Assembly: GCA_016771945.1 (NCBI GenBank)
Contig: QZLF01000001.1
Span: forward strand, 62,001 to 126,000
DNA length: 64,000 bases
Direction: 5' to 3'
Source: Candidatus Leucobacter sulfamidivorax
GTDB taxonomy: Bacteria > Actinomycetota > Actinomycetes > Actinomycetales > Microbacteriaceae
In this document: piece by piece, positions 43,553 through 52,464 of the stretch
How positions within the stretch are numbered: position 1 is the stretch's first letter
Layout of the letters: each line of letters starts with the position of its first letter
The notes under the pieces: model-generated
Told to the model about the DNA's origin: nothing
Databases searched by the model: none
What the model saw: only the letters and a program-made list of their open reading frames with translations
Program-made: the position numbers and the translations under genes

Positions 43553-43963
43553 TCAGACGAGCTCGTAGTCGACGCCGAGGAGATCGTACACGGCAGCGGC
43601 GCGGCGATCCCGCGAGAGCAGCGTAAGGCCGTGGTGCTTCGCCGTCGCCGCGATCTGCGCGTCGTAGACCGCCGCGCCTGAGCGGCCCGCCGCCCCGAGC
43701 TGCTCGAGCAAGCGCAGATACTGCCCCGGTGGCAACTGCACCACTGCCATGTTCAATCCCAGAAGCGTTCTGTGCGCTTCGCGCGGGTTGATCGGGCCGC
43801 CTCCCGACATGCCTGTCAACCAGGAGAACGTCTCGAGCAGTACATGCGCCGGCAGCACCCCGATCCGGGAGAGGTGGGGGCGACAACGCGCGTGTTCACC
43901 GTGCTTTCTCGAAAGAGCAGGGATCAGCACGCTCGAGTCACAGCCAACGTTCTTCCCGCTCAC
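43553..43963 (-). CDS. PIN-domain toxin (VapC-like), left copy
   Basis: This 136-residue candidate ribonuclease toxin starts at a GTG at 43963 inside the 3' end of the antitoxin gene (26-base overlap). The first acidic residue lies in VGCDSSVLIPAL, the next in PAHVLLETFSWL, and the last in AAVYDAQIAATAKHHGLTLLSRDRRA, the usual PIN set. VapC toxins cleave RNA and are held inactive by the partner. An identical copy is at 58205-58615. Confidence 0.88.
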   Translation of the reverse strand: MSGKNVGCDSSVLIPALSRKHGEHARCRPHLSRIGVLPAHVLLETFSWLTGMSGGGPINPREAHRTLLGLNMAVVQLPPGQYLRLLEQLGAAGRSGAAVYDAQIAATAKHHGLTLLSRDRRAAAVYDLLGVDYELV

Positions 43964-44201
43964 GGTACATCCCCTCCCGTTCCTCTCGAATATCGAAGTC
44001 AATCGGGGTGTCATCGGCGGTTTCGATGATGGGAAAACCGTCCTCGGCAATACGCACCCACGCCTCGACCGGTGCGTACTCGATCTCAATTTTGCCGTCG
44101 ACGAAGGTGAGATCCAACGGCACGCCCGGCTTCAGGCCCATGGCATCCCGCAGCGGCTTCGGGATCACCAGACGCCCGGCCTTGTCGATGGTAGCGATCA
44201 T
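43938..44201 (-). CDS. AbrB/MazE-type antitoxin (VapB-like), left copy
   Basis: The 87-residue protein has an N-terminal SpoVT-AbrB swapped-hairpin domain (MIATIDKAGRLVIPKPLRDA and GVPLDLTFVDGKIEIEY) and an acidic C-terminal tail (FDIREEREGMYREREERW) to bind the toxin. There is no Shine-Dalgarno before the ATG at 44201, which lies inside the operator, so the mRNA may be leaderless or start at the ATG eight codons upstream. It overlaps the toxin gene. An identical copy is at 57967-58230. Confidence 0.88.
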   Translation of the reverse strand: MIATIDKAGRLVIPKPLRDAMGLKPGVPLDLTFVDGKIEIEYAPVEAWVRIAEDGFPIIETADDTPIDFDIREEREGMYREREERWL

Positions 44202-44229
44202 GGTATAGATGCTACCATTGAACATGGTA
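44200..44229. promoter_or_regulatory. Overlapping palindromes ATGGTA-N7-TACCAT-N5-ATGGTA, antitoxin operator (left)
   Basis: Three half-sites in alternating orientation at 44200-44205, 44213-44218 and 44224-44229 cover the antitoxin start, typical of autorepression by an AbrB-type antitoxin-toxin complex. One more ATGGTA lies just inside the coding region (around 44189). Confidence 0.75.
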
Positions 44230-44339
44230 TTTCTCACGGCACGGCCTCGGTCCCGCGATCTCTTGCGGGCAGAGGCGTGGGAGAATGGGCGGGTGCGCCT
44301 CGCGCGCCCGCGATCCGCCCCCGAATGCACGGAGACCCC

Positions 44340-45725
44340 ATGACCTCGCTGCCCCCGCAACCCATCAGCCCGCTCGACGGTCGCTATCGCGCGGCGGTAG
44401 AGGGGCTTGGCGATTTCCTCTCCGAGGCCGGCCTCAACCGGGCCCGCGTGCACGTCGAGGTGGAGTGGCTCGGCTACCTGACCTCGCACTCGCTGCTCGG
44501 TGCGACACCGCTCGCGGACGCCGAGCTGCGCGCCCTGCGCGAGTGGGCCGCCGGCTTCGGCCAGCCCGAGATCGACCGGCTCGCCGAGATCGAGGCGACC
44601 ACCCAGCACGATGTGAAGGCCGTCGAGTACCTCGTGCGCGAGCAGCTGGGCCGCCAGGGCCTGGATCGCATCGCCGAGCTCACCCATGTCTGCTGCACCA
44701 GCGAGGACATCAACAACCTGTCCTACGCGCTCACCGTGAAGCAGGCGATCGACGAGGTGTGGCTGCCGAAGCTCGAGGCCGTGATCGTGAAGCTCGCGCG
44801 CCAGGCCGAGCAGTACCGCGAGCTGCCGATGATGAGCCGCACCCATGGGCAGCCGGCCACGCCGACCACCCTCGGCAAGGAGCTGGCGGTCTTCGTGTAC
44901 CGGCTGAGCCGCCAGATCGCGCAGATCTCGCAGATCGAGTACCTCGGCAAGTTCTCCGGCGCCACCGGCACCTTCGCCGCGCATCTCGCCGCCGACCCCG
45001 ACGCCGACTGGGCCGCGATCTCGCGGGAGTTCGTGGAGGGCCTGGGCCTCGACTGGAACCCGTTGACCACCCAGATCGAGTCGCACGACTGGCAGGCCGA
45101 GCTCTACACGCGCATCGCGCATGTCAACCGGATTCTGCACAATCTCGCCACCGATGTCTGGAGCTACATCTCCATCGGCTACTTCCGGCAGATCCCCGTC
45201 GCCGGTGCCACCGGCTCCTCGACAATGCCGCACAAGGTCAACCCGATCCGCTTCGAGAACGCCGAGGCGAATCTCGAGCTCTCGAACGCGATCCTCGACT
45301 CGCTCGCCGCGACCCTCGTCACCAGCCGCTGGCAGCGAGACCTCACCGACTCCTCGGCGCAGCGCAATATCGGCGTCGGCCTGGGGCACTCGGTGCTGGC
45401 GCTCGACAACATCACGCGCGGCCTCGGCCAGATCGATGCCGCGCCCGAGGTGCTCGCGGCCGATCTCGACGCCAACTGGGAGGTGCTCGGCGAGGCGATC
45501 CAGACGGTGATCCGCGCCGAGGTGGCGGCCGGGCGATCCACCATCGCGGATCCCTACGCGGCGCTCAAGGAGCTCACGCGCGGGCGGCGGATCGGCCAGG
45601 CCGAGCTCGTGGAGTTCGTCCAGGGGCTCGAGATCGGCGAGGAGGCGAAAGCGCGCCTGCTCGCGCTGACCCCGGCCGGGTACATCGGTGCCGCCGCCGA
45701 GCTGCTCGAGTACCTGAAGGGCTGA
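44340..45725 (+). CDS. purB: Adenylosuccinate lyase (left copy)
   Basis: The 461-residue enzyme of the fumarase/aspartase fold acts twice in purine synthesis (SAICAR to AICAR and adenylosuccinate to AMP). Family motifs are present: ISPLDGRY at the start, EIEATTQHDVKAVEY, the HVCCTSEDINN segment, SRTHGQPATPTTLGKE, and the signature GSSTMPHKVNPIRFEN holding the catalytic Ser loop. It is complete, and a second identical copy is at 56443-57828. The TA pair lies immediately upstream on the opposite strand, where a promoter would otherwise be expected. A run of short CTGCGGGAC-like repeats follows at about 45828-45862. Confidence 0.97.
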   Translation: MTSLPPQPISPLDGRYRAAVEGLGDFLSEAGLNRARVHVEVEWLGYLTSHSLLGATPLADAELRALREWAAGFGQPEIDRLAEIEATTQHDVKAVEYLVREQLGRQGLDRIAELTHVCCTSEDINNLSYALTVKQAIDEVWLPKLEAVIVKLARQAEQYRELPMMSRTHGQPATPTTLGKELAVFVYRLSRQIAQISQIEYLGKFSGATGTFAAHLAADPDADWAAISREFVEGLGLDWNPLTTQIESHDWQAELYTRIAHVNRILHNLATDVWSYISIGYFRQIPVAGATGSSTMPHKVNPIRFENAEANLELSNAILDSLAATLVTSRWQRDLTDSSAQRNIGVGLGHSVLALDNITRGLGQIDAAPEVLAADLDANWEVLGEAIQTVIRAEVAAGRSTIADPYAALKELTRGRRIGQAELVEFVQGLEIGEEAKARLLALTPAGYIGAAAELLEYLKG

Positions 45726-45872
45726 GCGCGCGGCGGCGCGGCCCCGCATCCCCGCCGAGCTCCGCCAAGGTGTCGCGCTTTCGCACATTTCGCAGCACTT
45801 CGGCCGATCTCGATGAGGTTCGGAGCCTGCGGGACCTGCGGGACTCGCGGAACTTGCGCGAGCCAGGACCGC

Positions 45873-47465
45873 CTAGACGATCTGCGCGTCGATGAGCACC
45901 GGCCCCGAGGCGGCGAGCGCCGCCCGGTAGGCCTCCTCGAACTCGGCGCGCGTGCTCGTCTTGACGCCCGGCACCCCGTAGCCCTGCGCCAGCGCGACGA
46001 AGTCGATGCCGCCGAGCGTCAGCCCCGGCACATCCGGGACGCCCATCCGCTGGGCGAAGCCGGCCAGCGCGCCGTACCCGGAGTTGTTCACGATGACGAA
46101 GACCGTGCGTGTGCGCCGCTGCGCGGCGGTGTAGAGCGCGGTGATACCGAAGTTCGCCGAGCCGTCGCCGACGGTCGCCACGACCGTGGTCTCCGGCTTC
46201 GCGAGTGCGATGCCCACCGCGACCGGCAGACCGAAGCCGAGGCCGCCGGAGGCCGGGAAGTGGTACTGACCGGGCTCATCGATATCGATGCGCTCGAGGT
46301 AGTCGAGGTCGAGGGTCGTGGTCTCGTTCACGTAGATCACATCGTCCGGCTTGAGCGCATTGAGCACCTCGATGATCTCGGTGCCGGTCATCCCCTCGGG
46401 CGAGGTCCGCGCCGCGGGAAGCTCGCGGGACGGGCGGCGGACACCGCGATCCTCGACCGCTTCCGCGAGCTCGGTGATCACCCCGCCCACCTCGGCCACG
46501 ACGGCCCGGCCGAAGGGCGCGCGGGCCGCCTCGGAGGCGTCCTCGGTGACCTGCCACACCGTCGTGCCGGCATCGAGATAGGCGCCCGGTTCCCAGCGGT
46601 GGTATCGAAACACCGGGGCACCGAGGACGAGAACGAGATCGTGGCCTGAAAGCTTGCGGTGCACCGACTCGATGCCCGGCACCAGCACTCCCCCGAAGTT
46701 CGGGTGCGCACTCGGGAACGGGCCCCTCGGCGGTGAGGGAGCGATGTAGACGGTGCCGTCCGCCCACTCGGCGAGGCGGATCACGCTCTCGAAGACTCGT
46801 CGGTCCCGAGCCGAGGCCGCATCGACCTGGGGGCCGAGCACCAGGGCGAGGTTTCGGGCCCCGTTCAGCGCGGCGAGCAGTTCGCCGAGAACCGCCTCAC
46901 CGGCTCGCCCGGTCGTGTCCACCGATCGCCGGGTCAGCAGCACATCGTCGTCCAGCGCGGGCTCCGCCCAGTCGTCCAGCGGCACCGAGACGTAGACGGG
47001 GCCGCGCGGCTGAGCCGTGGCCTCGAAGATCGCCTGCGACAGGGTCCGCGGCACATCGGCGGCAGCGAGCGGCTCATGCGCGAACTTCGTCAACGGGTAG
47101 GTGAGCATCTCCGCATGCACATTGGCCAGCATGGTCTCCTGGCCCACGGTGCGCCGCACCTGCTGGCCGGCGAGGATCACCAGCGGCACATTCGCGTAGT
47201 GCGCGTTCGTCAGCGCCCCCATGGCATTGCCGGTGCCCGAGGCGGCGTGCAGATTGACCAGCACCGGGCCCCCGCTCGCCCGGGAATACCCCTCGGCCAT
47301 GCCCAGCACCGTCTGCTCGTGCAGCCCGAGCACGAAGTCGAAGTCGTCGCCCAGCCCCGCGAGGAACGGGAGCTCATTCGATCCGGGATTGCCGAAGATC
47401 GTCGTCATCCCGTGCGCGCGGAACACTGCGGCCGAAGCATCCAGGACCGTCTTCTGAGTCTCCAT
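45873..47465 (-). CDS. mdlC: Benzoylformate decarboxylase-like ThDP enzyme
   Basis: This 530-residue thiamine-diphosphate enzyme has the N-terminal motif GNPGSNELPFL (substrate Ser), a cofactor Glu in LGLHEQTVLGMAEGYSRASG, and the ThDP motif VATVGDGSANFGI...NNSGYGA. The three-domain layout matches benzoylformate decarboxylase, which turns phenylglyoxylate into benzaldehyde; other 2-oxoacid decarboxylases are possible. It crosses the inverted-repeat boundary: its last 78 bases are in the left arm and are duplicated in the right arm. If the central segment inverts, its sequence is unchanged. Confidence 0.88.
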   Translation of the reverse strand: METQKTVLDASAAVFRAHGMTTIFGNPGSNELPFLAGLGDDFDFVLGLHEQTVLGMAEGYSRASGGPVLVNLHAASGTGNAMGALTNAHYANVPLVILAGQQVRRTVGQETMLANVHAEMLTYPLTKFAHEPLAAADVPRTLSQAIFEATAQPRGPVYVSVPLDDWAEPALDDDVLLTRRSVDTTGRAGEAVLGELLAALNGARNLALVLGPQVDAASARDRRVFESVIRLAEWADGTVYIAPSPPRGPFPSAHPNFGGVLVPGIESVHRKLSGHDLVLVLGAPVFRYHRWEPGAYLDAGTTVWQVTEDASEAARAPFGRAVVAEVGGVITELAEAVEDRGVRRPSRELPAARTSPEGMTGTEIIEVLNALKPDDVIYVNETTTLDLDYLERIDIDEPGQYHFPASGGLGFGLPVAVGIALAKPETTVVATVGDGSANFGITALYTAAQRRTRTVFVIVNNSGYGALAGFAQRMGVPDVPGLTLGGIDFVALAQGYGVPGVKTSTRAEFEEAYRAALAASGPVLIDAQIV

Positions 47466-47585
47466 CGACCTCTCCCCTCCCCTGGCGACCGAAGCGGACG
47501 CGCATCGGTGTCCACCCTATGGGAGGGTCGACCCCGCGCGGTTATGCGAGCCGAATAGTGCGCTGCAGGACATTAACATGGTCGC

Positions 47586-48503
47586 ATGGGGACGACTCGG
47601 GGGGCGCAGACCGGCATACCGGTCCGCCGCCGCGTCTCGCTGCTCGCGATCCTCGACGAGTTCTTCTTCATCTTCGCGGGCGTCGCAGCGATCTGGCTCG
47701 CCTGGCTGCTGATCGTCGAGAGCTTCAAGCTGGGCTGGTGGGGCATCCTCATCTTCGTCCTGTTCTGGGTGCTGCTCGCCTATCTCGTGCTCCCCCGCGT
47801 GCACCGAGTGCTCACCACCATCTACGTTCCCGACTACTTCATCGGCCGTACGCGCACCAGCGACGGCCTCCTCGGCGACCCCATCAACCTCGCGCTCAAC
47901 GGCGAGGAGGCGCAGTTGCACGCCGCGATGACGCGGGCGGGCTGGACGCGCGCCGACCCCGTCACGCTGCGCAGCTCCTGGCGGATCGTCACCTCGACCC
48001 TCACCCGTCGCAGCTACGACGAGGCCCCGGTCAGCCCGCTCTTCCTCTTCGGGCGTATGCAGGACGTCGCCTACCAGCAGGAGGTTGCGGGCAATCCCGC
48101 GAAGCGCCACCACGTGCGGTTCTGGCGCACCCCTGACGGGTGGCTGCTCCCCGGCGGCGAACGCGTGGACTGGCTTGCGGCCGGCACCTTCGACCGGGCC
48201 GTCGGCCTCTCCCTGTTCACGCTGCAGATCACCCACAAGATCGACGCCGATATCGATGTCGAACGGGATCACATCGTGCAGTCGGTGCAGCAGGGGGATC
48301 CCGATGTCGCCCTGCGCGTACTCGAGGATTTCTCGACCGGGTACCACTCGCGCAACGGCGGCGGTGACAGCGTGCGCACGGACGGGGATCTGCCGATCCT
48401 GGATCTGCGCGCTGTCACGGCGGACGCAGTGGACCCGGCTGCCGGGGAGCCCGGACGAGACCGGGCGCGCGCGACGGACACGGGAGGCGGCGGCGGTGAC
48501 TGA
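47586..48503 (+). CDS. LssY C-terminal-domain membrane protein
   Basis: The 305-residue protein has two membrane helices near the start (about 25-48 and 53-72) followed by a soluble LssY_C-type domain. That domain has TSDGLLGDPINLALNGEEAQLHAAMTRAGW, LFLFGRMQDVAYQ, RHHVRFWRTP and THKIDADIDVERD. In LssY the domain follows a lipid phosphatase part, which is absent here. Function is unknown; envelope lipid handling is a guess. The C-terminal 30 residues are a low-complexity tail overlapping the next gene by eight bases. Confidence 0.82.
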   Translation: MGTTRGAQTGIPVRRRVSLLAILDEFFFIFAGVAAIWLAWLLIVESFKLGWWGILIFVLFWVLLAYLVLPRVHRVLTTIYVPDYFIGRTRTSDGLLGDPINLALNGEEAQLHAAMTRAGWTRADPVTLRSSWRIVTSTLTRRSYDEAPVSPLFLFGRMQDVAYQQEVAGNPAKRHHVRFWRTPDGWLLPGGERVDWLAAGTFDRAVGLSLFTLQITHKIDADIDVERDHIVQSVQQGDPDVALRVLEDFSTGYHSRNGGGDSVRTDGDLPILDLRAVTADAVDPAAGEPGRDRARATDTGGGGGD

Positions 48504-48996
48504 GCACGTGCGCAAGCGGTCCTCCTTCGAGCCGGCCACCGCACTGGTGGGCCGGGACGCTCCGCTCGCCGCCTCCGCGAAGCGCCCCCTGGCGACGACG
48601 CTCGGCGCGGTCTTCGTCATGGGACGCGCAGTGGTGGGTGTTCTCTGGCTGGCGGCCTTCGCGCTGGTGTGGGGCGATCTCGCCGCGGAGGAGGGCATCG
48701 ACCCCGAGATTGCCGGGATCCTGTTGGCCTGGGTGCTGGGCGCCGGCGGCATCAGCGTGCTGGTGCTGGTGCTGCTCGGCTGGCTGATCTGGCGCGGCAG
48801 CAACACCGCTCGGGTGCTGGTGATGCTCGGGCTGACGATGAGCATCACCGTCGCGGCGATCGGCTACTTCGCCGAAGGCGAGGAGATCACCATCCACACG
48901 ACGCTGCTGACCGTGGCGCTCGACATCCTGGTGCTGTTGGCCCTGTCGAGCCGCGACGCCCGGGCCTGGGCCCGACGACCGCGGCGCGGGAGCTAG
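48496..48996 (+). CDS. Four-helix membrane protein of unknown function
   Basis: The 166-residue protein has four hydrophobic segments (about 36-60, 73-95, 102-122, 130-148) and basic termini. The GTG at 48496 overlaps the LssY-type gene by eight bases, so they are coupled. Its 3' end overlaps the convergent gene at 48993 at a CTAG. No family is recognised. Confidence 0.7.
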   Translation: MTEHVRKRSSFEPATALVGRDAPLAASAKRPLATTLGAVFVMGRAVVGVLWLAAFALVWGDLAAEEGIDPEIAGILLAWVLGAGGISVLVLVLLGWLIWRGSNTARVLVMLGLTMSITVAAIGYFAEGEEITIHTTLLTVALDILVLLALSSRDARAWARRPRRGS

Positions 48997-49319
48997 TGCC
49001 AGCTGTCCTTGCGCTCGTCGCCGTCGCTCTCACCCGGCGAGCGGAGATCCTTGCGCGCCTCGAGGTCTTCCGCGCTGGGCTTGCCGCCGAGCCCGACCAG
49101 CGCGACGACCAGCAGCACCACGATGAAGACGATTCCGGCGGCGGTGCCCGCCATCGCGAAATTGGGCAGACCCTGGCCGTCGCGCAGCACCAGCAGCACG
49201 ACGAGACCAGCGAAGACGGCGAGCACCGCGGCGAAGCCGATGAGTTCGAGCGGGCGCAGCCGGTCGCGGCGCGAGGGGGTCACGGGCCGTTGCGGATCGG
49301 TCGGGGTCGGATCGGTCAT
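48993..49319 (-). CDS. Small two-helix membrane protein
   Basis: The 108-residue protein has a short Pro-rich start, two hydrophobic helices (about 28-47 and 55-78) and a charged C-terminal tail (ARKDLRSPGESDGDERKDSW). It follows the HdeD-like gene by 26 bases in the same direction. This type is common in Microbacteriaceae but uncharacterised. Confidence 0.7.
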   Translation of the reverse strand: MTDPTPTDPQRPVTPSRRDRLRPLELIGFAAVLAVFAGLVVLLVLRDGQGLPNFAMAGTAAGIVFIVVLLVVALVGLGGKPSAEDLEARKDLRSPGESDGDERKDSWH

Positions 49320-49345
49320 GCTGCGCTTTCGTCGCTGGGGGCTGG

Positions 49346-49957
49346 TCAGTTCGTGCTCGGGGTCGCGGCCTCGTCGGCCGCCGCATCGCTCGCCTCGGAC
49401 TCCCGCTTCCGCTTCGACCGCTCGTCGAAGAAGGAGATGCCCGAGTAGACGCCGGCGATGACCGCGTAGGCGCCGAAGAATCCGATGACGGCGACGGGGT
49501 CGAGGAGCACCAGCAGCACGGCGAGCGCCAGGACAATGCCCAGCGCGCCGAGGAAGACGTGGTCGCCGCGACCCGCGCCGTTGAAGGTCGCGGCCAGGAA
49601 CTCGAGCAGGCCGGAGATCAGCGCCCAGGCGGCGATGAGCACGGCGAAGCCGAGCTCGGTGCTCAGCAGTGCCTGCAGCACCCCGGTGAGGATGGCGACC
49701 ACGCCGAGCAGCAGCGGAATCGGATCGGACTGCTGCGCTCGTGCGCCGAACCACTCGATCAGGTGCAGCACACCGATCGCGATGAGGCCGACGGCGAGCA
49801 CCGCTCGATCGAAGCCAAGCTGCTCGTGCAGGGCGGCGGTGAATGCCACGGTCAAGCCGATGATCACCAGCAGCGCCGGCCGCAGGGCCGGCAGCCAGCC
49901 GGGCATTCCCGCCGCGGGGTCGACAGAATTCGCCTGTGCGCGTACCGCAGCCGACAT
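49346..49957 (-). CDS. HdeD/DUF308-like membrane protein
   Basis: The 203-residue protein has about six hydrophobic helices and a charged C-terminal tail (FFDERSKRKRESEASD). The ATG at 49957 has AAGGAG five bases upstream. The repeating LxxGxxxxxxG pattern fits the HdeD/DUF308 family, associated with acid stress in enterobacteria but mostly uncharacterised here. The 171-bp gap to dnaB holds GC-rich short repeats (around 50085-50125) but no gene. Confidence 0.75.
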   Translation of the reverse strand: MSAAVRAQANSVDPAAGMPGWLPALRPALLVIIGLTVAFTAALHEQLGFDRAVLAVGLIAIGVLHLIEWFGARAQQSDPIPLLLGVVAILTGVLQALLSTELGFAVLIAAWALISGLLEFLAATFNGAGRGDHVFLGALGIVLALAVLLVLLDPVAVIGFFGAYAVIAGVYSGISFFDERSKRKRESEASDAAADEAATPSTN

Positions 49958-50128
49958 CACGACTCCTTCTCTCACCCTGCCCAGTCTACCGGCCGAGTCC
50001 GCGCGCATCTGGGTGCGGCTCAGGGACGGCGGCGGGGCGTGACTCTCCCCCGCTGCTGCGCATATCCCGTGGCGGAAAAGTCATGCTCCGCGGCGGGGAG
50101 AGCGCGCTTCGCGGCGGGAAGAGCCCTG

Positions 50129-51511
50129 CTACATGCCGCTCGGCATGTCCTGGAAGCGGGAGTAGTGGCCCTGGAAGGCCACAGTCACGGTGCCGGTGGG
50201 GCCGTTGCGCTGCTTCGCGAGGATGAGGTCGGCCTCCCCCGCGCGCGGGTTGTCCTTCTCGAGACTCGACTCGCGGTGGAGCAGGATGACCATATCGGCG
50301 TCCTGCTCGAGGGATCCCGATTCGCGCAGATCGCTGATCGCCGGCATCTTGTCGGCCCGCTGCTCCGAGGCGCGGTTGAGCTGGGAGAGCGCGATCACCG
50401 GCACCTCGAGTTCCTTCGAGAGCAGTTTGAGCGCACGGGAGAACTCGCTGACCTCCTGCTGGCGGCTCTCGACCTTCTTGCCGGAGCTGAGTAGCTGCAG
50501 ATAGTCGATGACCACCATCTTGAGGTTGTGCTGCTGCTTGAGCCGGCGGCATTTCGCGCGGATCTCGACGAGGGTCAGATTCGGGCTGTCGTCGATGTAG
50601 AGCGGCGCCTCGTTGATGCGGGCCTGCGTCGCGGCGAGCTTCTGGAAGTCGCGCTGATCGAGGGCGCCCTTGCGCAGCGTCTGCATGGGGATGGTGGCCT
50701 CGGCCGCGAGCAGTCGCATCGCGATCTCGGCCCGGCCCATCTCTAAGGAGAAGAAAACGGTCGTCGCACCGGCGCCGACCGAGGCGGCGCGGGCGACGTC
50801 GAGGGCGAGCGTCGACTTGCCCATGGCGGGGCGCGCTGCGATGATGATCATCTGGCCGGGGGAGAAGCCGTTGGTCTTCTCGTCGAGCTCCTGAAAACCG
50901 GTCGGCACGCCCATCATGCCGCCGTCGCTCATCTGCGCCTTCTCGATCTCGTGCACCGCGGCTTCGACCGCGAGCGACAGCGGCACATAGTCCTCGGCCT
51001 GATCCGCCCCGGTGACGGCGTAGATCTCGGCCTGAGCGCTGTTGACGAGGTCGATGGCCTCGCCCTCGCCCGCGTAGCCCATCTGCGTGATGCGGGTGCC
51101 GGCTTCGACCAGGCGCCGCAGCAGCGCCTTCTCCGCCACGATGTCGGCGTAGAAGGCCGCATTCGCCGCCGTCGGCACGATCGCGGTGAGCGTATGCAGG
51201 TACTCGGCGCCCCCGGCCCGCTGCAGCTCGCCGGTCTTCTTCAGCTGGTCCGTCACGGTGATGGCGTCGGTGGGCTCGCCCTGCGCGTAGAGCGAGAGCA
51301 CCGCGTCGTAGATCACCTCGTGCTTGGGCACGTAGAAGTCGGGGCCGCGCAGCAGGCCGGTGACGTCGGCGGCGGCGTCCTTCGACAGCAGCATGCCGCC
51401 GAGCACGCTCTGCTCGGCGAGCAGGTCGTACGGCGGGGTGCGCTCGCGCCCCCGGGCGCCCTCGTCGAAGACCTGCTCCAGCTCGGGGATGCCCAAGTGC
51501 GCGATCGACAT
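50129..51511 (-). CDS. dnaB: Replicative DNA helicase
   Basis: The 460-residue hexameric helicase has an N-terminal DnaB_N domain (about 25-130, starting PPYDLLAEQSVLGGMLL) and a RecA-like C-domain. Walker A is AARPAMGKSTLALDVARAAS (about 215-234), Walker B MVVIDYLQLL, and the Arg/Gln motifs SQLNRASEQR are present. No intein interrupts it, which is worth noting since actinobacterial dnaB genes often carry one. It follows the rplI operon with a 492-bp gap holding DnaA boxes. Confidence 0.97.
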   Translation of the reverse strand: MSIAHLGIPELEQVFDEGARGRERTPPYDLLAEQSVLGGMLLSKDAAADVTGLLRGPDFYVPKHEVIYDAVLSLYAQGEPTDAITVTDQLKKTGELQRAGGAEYLHTLTAIVPTAANAAFYADIVAEKALLRRLVEAGTRITQMGYAGEGEAIDLVNSAQAEIYAVTGADQAEDYVPLSLAVEAAVHEIEKAQMSDGGMMGVPTGFQELDEKTNGFSPGQMIIIAARPAMGKSTLALDVARAASVGAGATTVFFSLEMGRAEIAMRLLAAEATIPMQTLRKGALDQRDFQKLAATQARINEAPLYIDDSPNLTLVEIRAKCRRLKQQHNLKMVVIDYLQLLSSGKKVESRQQEVSEFSRALKLLSKELEVPVIALSQLNRASEQRADKMPAISDLRESGSLEQDADMVILLHRESSLEKDNPRAGEADLILAKQRNGPTGTVTVAFQGHYSRFQDMPSGM

Positions 51512-51650
51512 TCAAAGACTCCTTCGGTCGAACCGTTCCCCCGCGGATGCGTCGTGAGGGTGAATCGGTGGTTCACCCATCAGACACCCGACCACCGACA
51601 TTCACCGTAGGGGGTCTGCGGGGGCCGTGACAACCGCCTCAGCGGCAGCC

Positions 51651-51725
51651 TGTGGATAACTCTTGGGATAACTCGCCTGTTTTCAGCCCTGTCTATCCAC
51701 AAAGGTGGGGATAAGTTGTGGATAG
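51651..51725. promoter_or_regulatory. Cluster of DnaA boxes upstream of dnaB
   Basis: One perfect box (TGTGGATAA, 51651-51659) and two one-mismatch boxes (CTATCCACA at 51693-51701; TGTGGATAG at 51717-51725) lie with two weaker ones (51663-51671; 51706-51714) within 75 bp. An A/T-rich stretch follows to about 51800. dnaA and dnaN are not adjacent, so this is more likely DnaA-dependent control of dnaB or a DnaA-titration site than the chromosomal origin. The rest of 51512-52003 holds no gene. Confidence 0.7.
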
Positions 51726-51959
51726 ATCACTCGCGCGGAGACAATTTATCGCACTGAACAGGGATTTCTCTCGCTCACAGCTGTGAAGTTATTCAACTCT
51801 CAGGTGCAGCTTGAGGCTTGGGCGCAGGGGGTGACTGTGGGCAATTACTGGGTCCGGGGCCCGTTGTCAAGCACGGATGTCACTCACCGCCACCCGATCG
51901 CGGTGGAGCAGCGCGTCACCTCGACCCGCGCCCCACGGTGAACACCCGGAAAACGAAAA

Positions 51960-51991
51960 GCGGGGCGGCGGCCTCCCGGCCGCCGCCCCGC
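51960..51991 (-). terminator. Rho-independent terminator of the rpsF-ssb-rpsR-rplI operon
   Basis: A perfect 14-bp G+C stem (51960-51973 with 51978-51991) has a 4-base loop. In the leftward direction it is followed by CTTTTCGTTTTCC, a clear U-rich tract. It lies 13 bases after the rplI stop. Confidence 0.9.
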
Positions 51992-52003
51992 GATCCTCGA
52001 TGA

Positions 52004-52453
52004 CTACCGCTGCGCGATCACCTGAAGCGTGACCTGCGCGTCCACGCCCTCGTGCAGGTGGATCGTGGCGCTGTACTCGCCCGTCGACTTGATCGTCGGC
52101 AGGGTGATCTTGCGCTTGTCGATCTGGCCGAGCCCGGCCTCGGCGACCGCCTCGGCCACAGCCGCCGGCTTCACCGAGCCGAACAGCCGGCCCTCGGCGC
52201 CCGTCTTCGCGAACAGGCGGATCTTGCCCTCCTGCAGCTTGGCCTTCAGCGCCTGCGCCTCCTCGGCGGAGGCGAGCGCGCGGCTCTCGCGAGCCTTGCG
52301 GATCTGCTCCACCTGAGCCTCGCCGCCGCGGGTCCAGTGGACCGCGTAGCCCTGGGGGACCAGGTAGTTGCGGGCGTAACCGGTCTTGACCTCGACGACG
52401 TCGCCGGCCGAGCCCAGACCCTGAACCTCGTTCGTCAGAATTACCTTTGCCAT
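52004..52453 (-). CDS. rplI: 50S ribosomal protein L9
   Basis: The 149-residue large-subunit protein has the conserved start [20 protein letters not shown], the N-domain [13 protein letters not shown], a long central helix (about 41-75) and the C-domain. Last gene of the ribosomal/SSB operon, it is 11 bases after rpsR and followed by a strong terminator. Confidence 0.98.
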   Translation of the reverse strand: MAKVILTNEVQGLGSAGDVVEVKTGYARNYLVPQGYAVHWTRGGEAQVEQIRKARESRALASAEEAQALKAKLQEGKIRLFAKTGAEGRLFGSVKPAAVAEAVAEAGLGQIDKRKITLPTIKSTGEYSATIHLHEGVDAQVTLQVIAQR

Positions 52454-52464
52454 GATTCGCCTCC

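Larger units (their letters stand above)
41816..45950. repeat. Left arm of a 4,135-bp inverted repeat
   Basis: This arm reads identically, in reverse, to 56218-60352 (position x pairs with 102168 minus x) as far as I compared bases, and every encoded protein is the same in both. It runs from the CTAG at the outer edge of the IS1182-type element to a point inside the benzoylformate decarboxylase-like gene. On this side that gene continues intact across the boundary, so the left junction at 45950 looks ancestral. Confidence 0.95.

Noticed and set aside
43938-45788. A 616-codon minus-strand frame ending in the antitoxin (and its mirror at 56380-58230)
   Set aside because: Everything before the antitoxin start is the complement of purB with low-complexity translation; only the last 87 codons are real.
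51651-51800. DnaA boxes considered as the chromosomal origin
   Set aside because: dnaA, dnaN, rpmH and parAB are not adjacent in the window, and only about five boxes are present.
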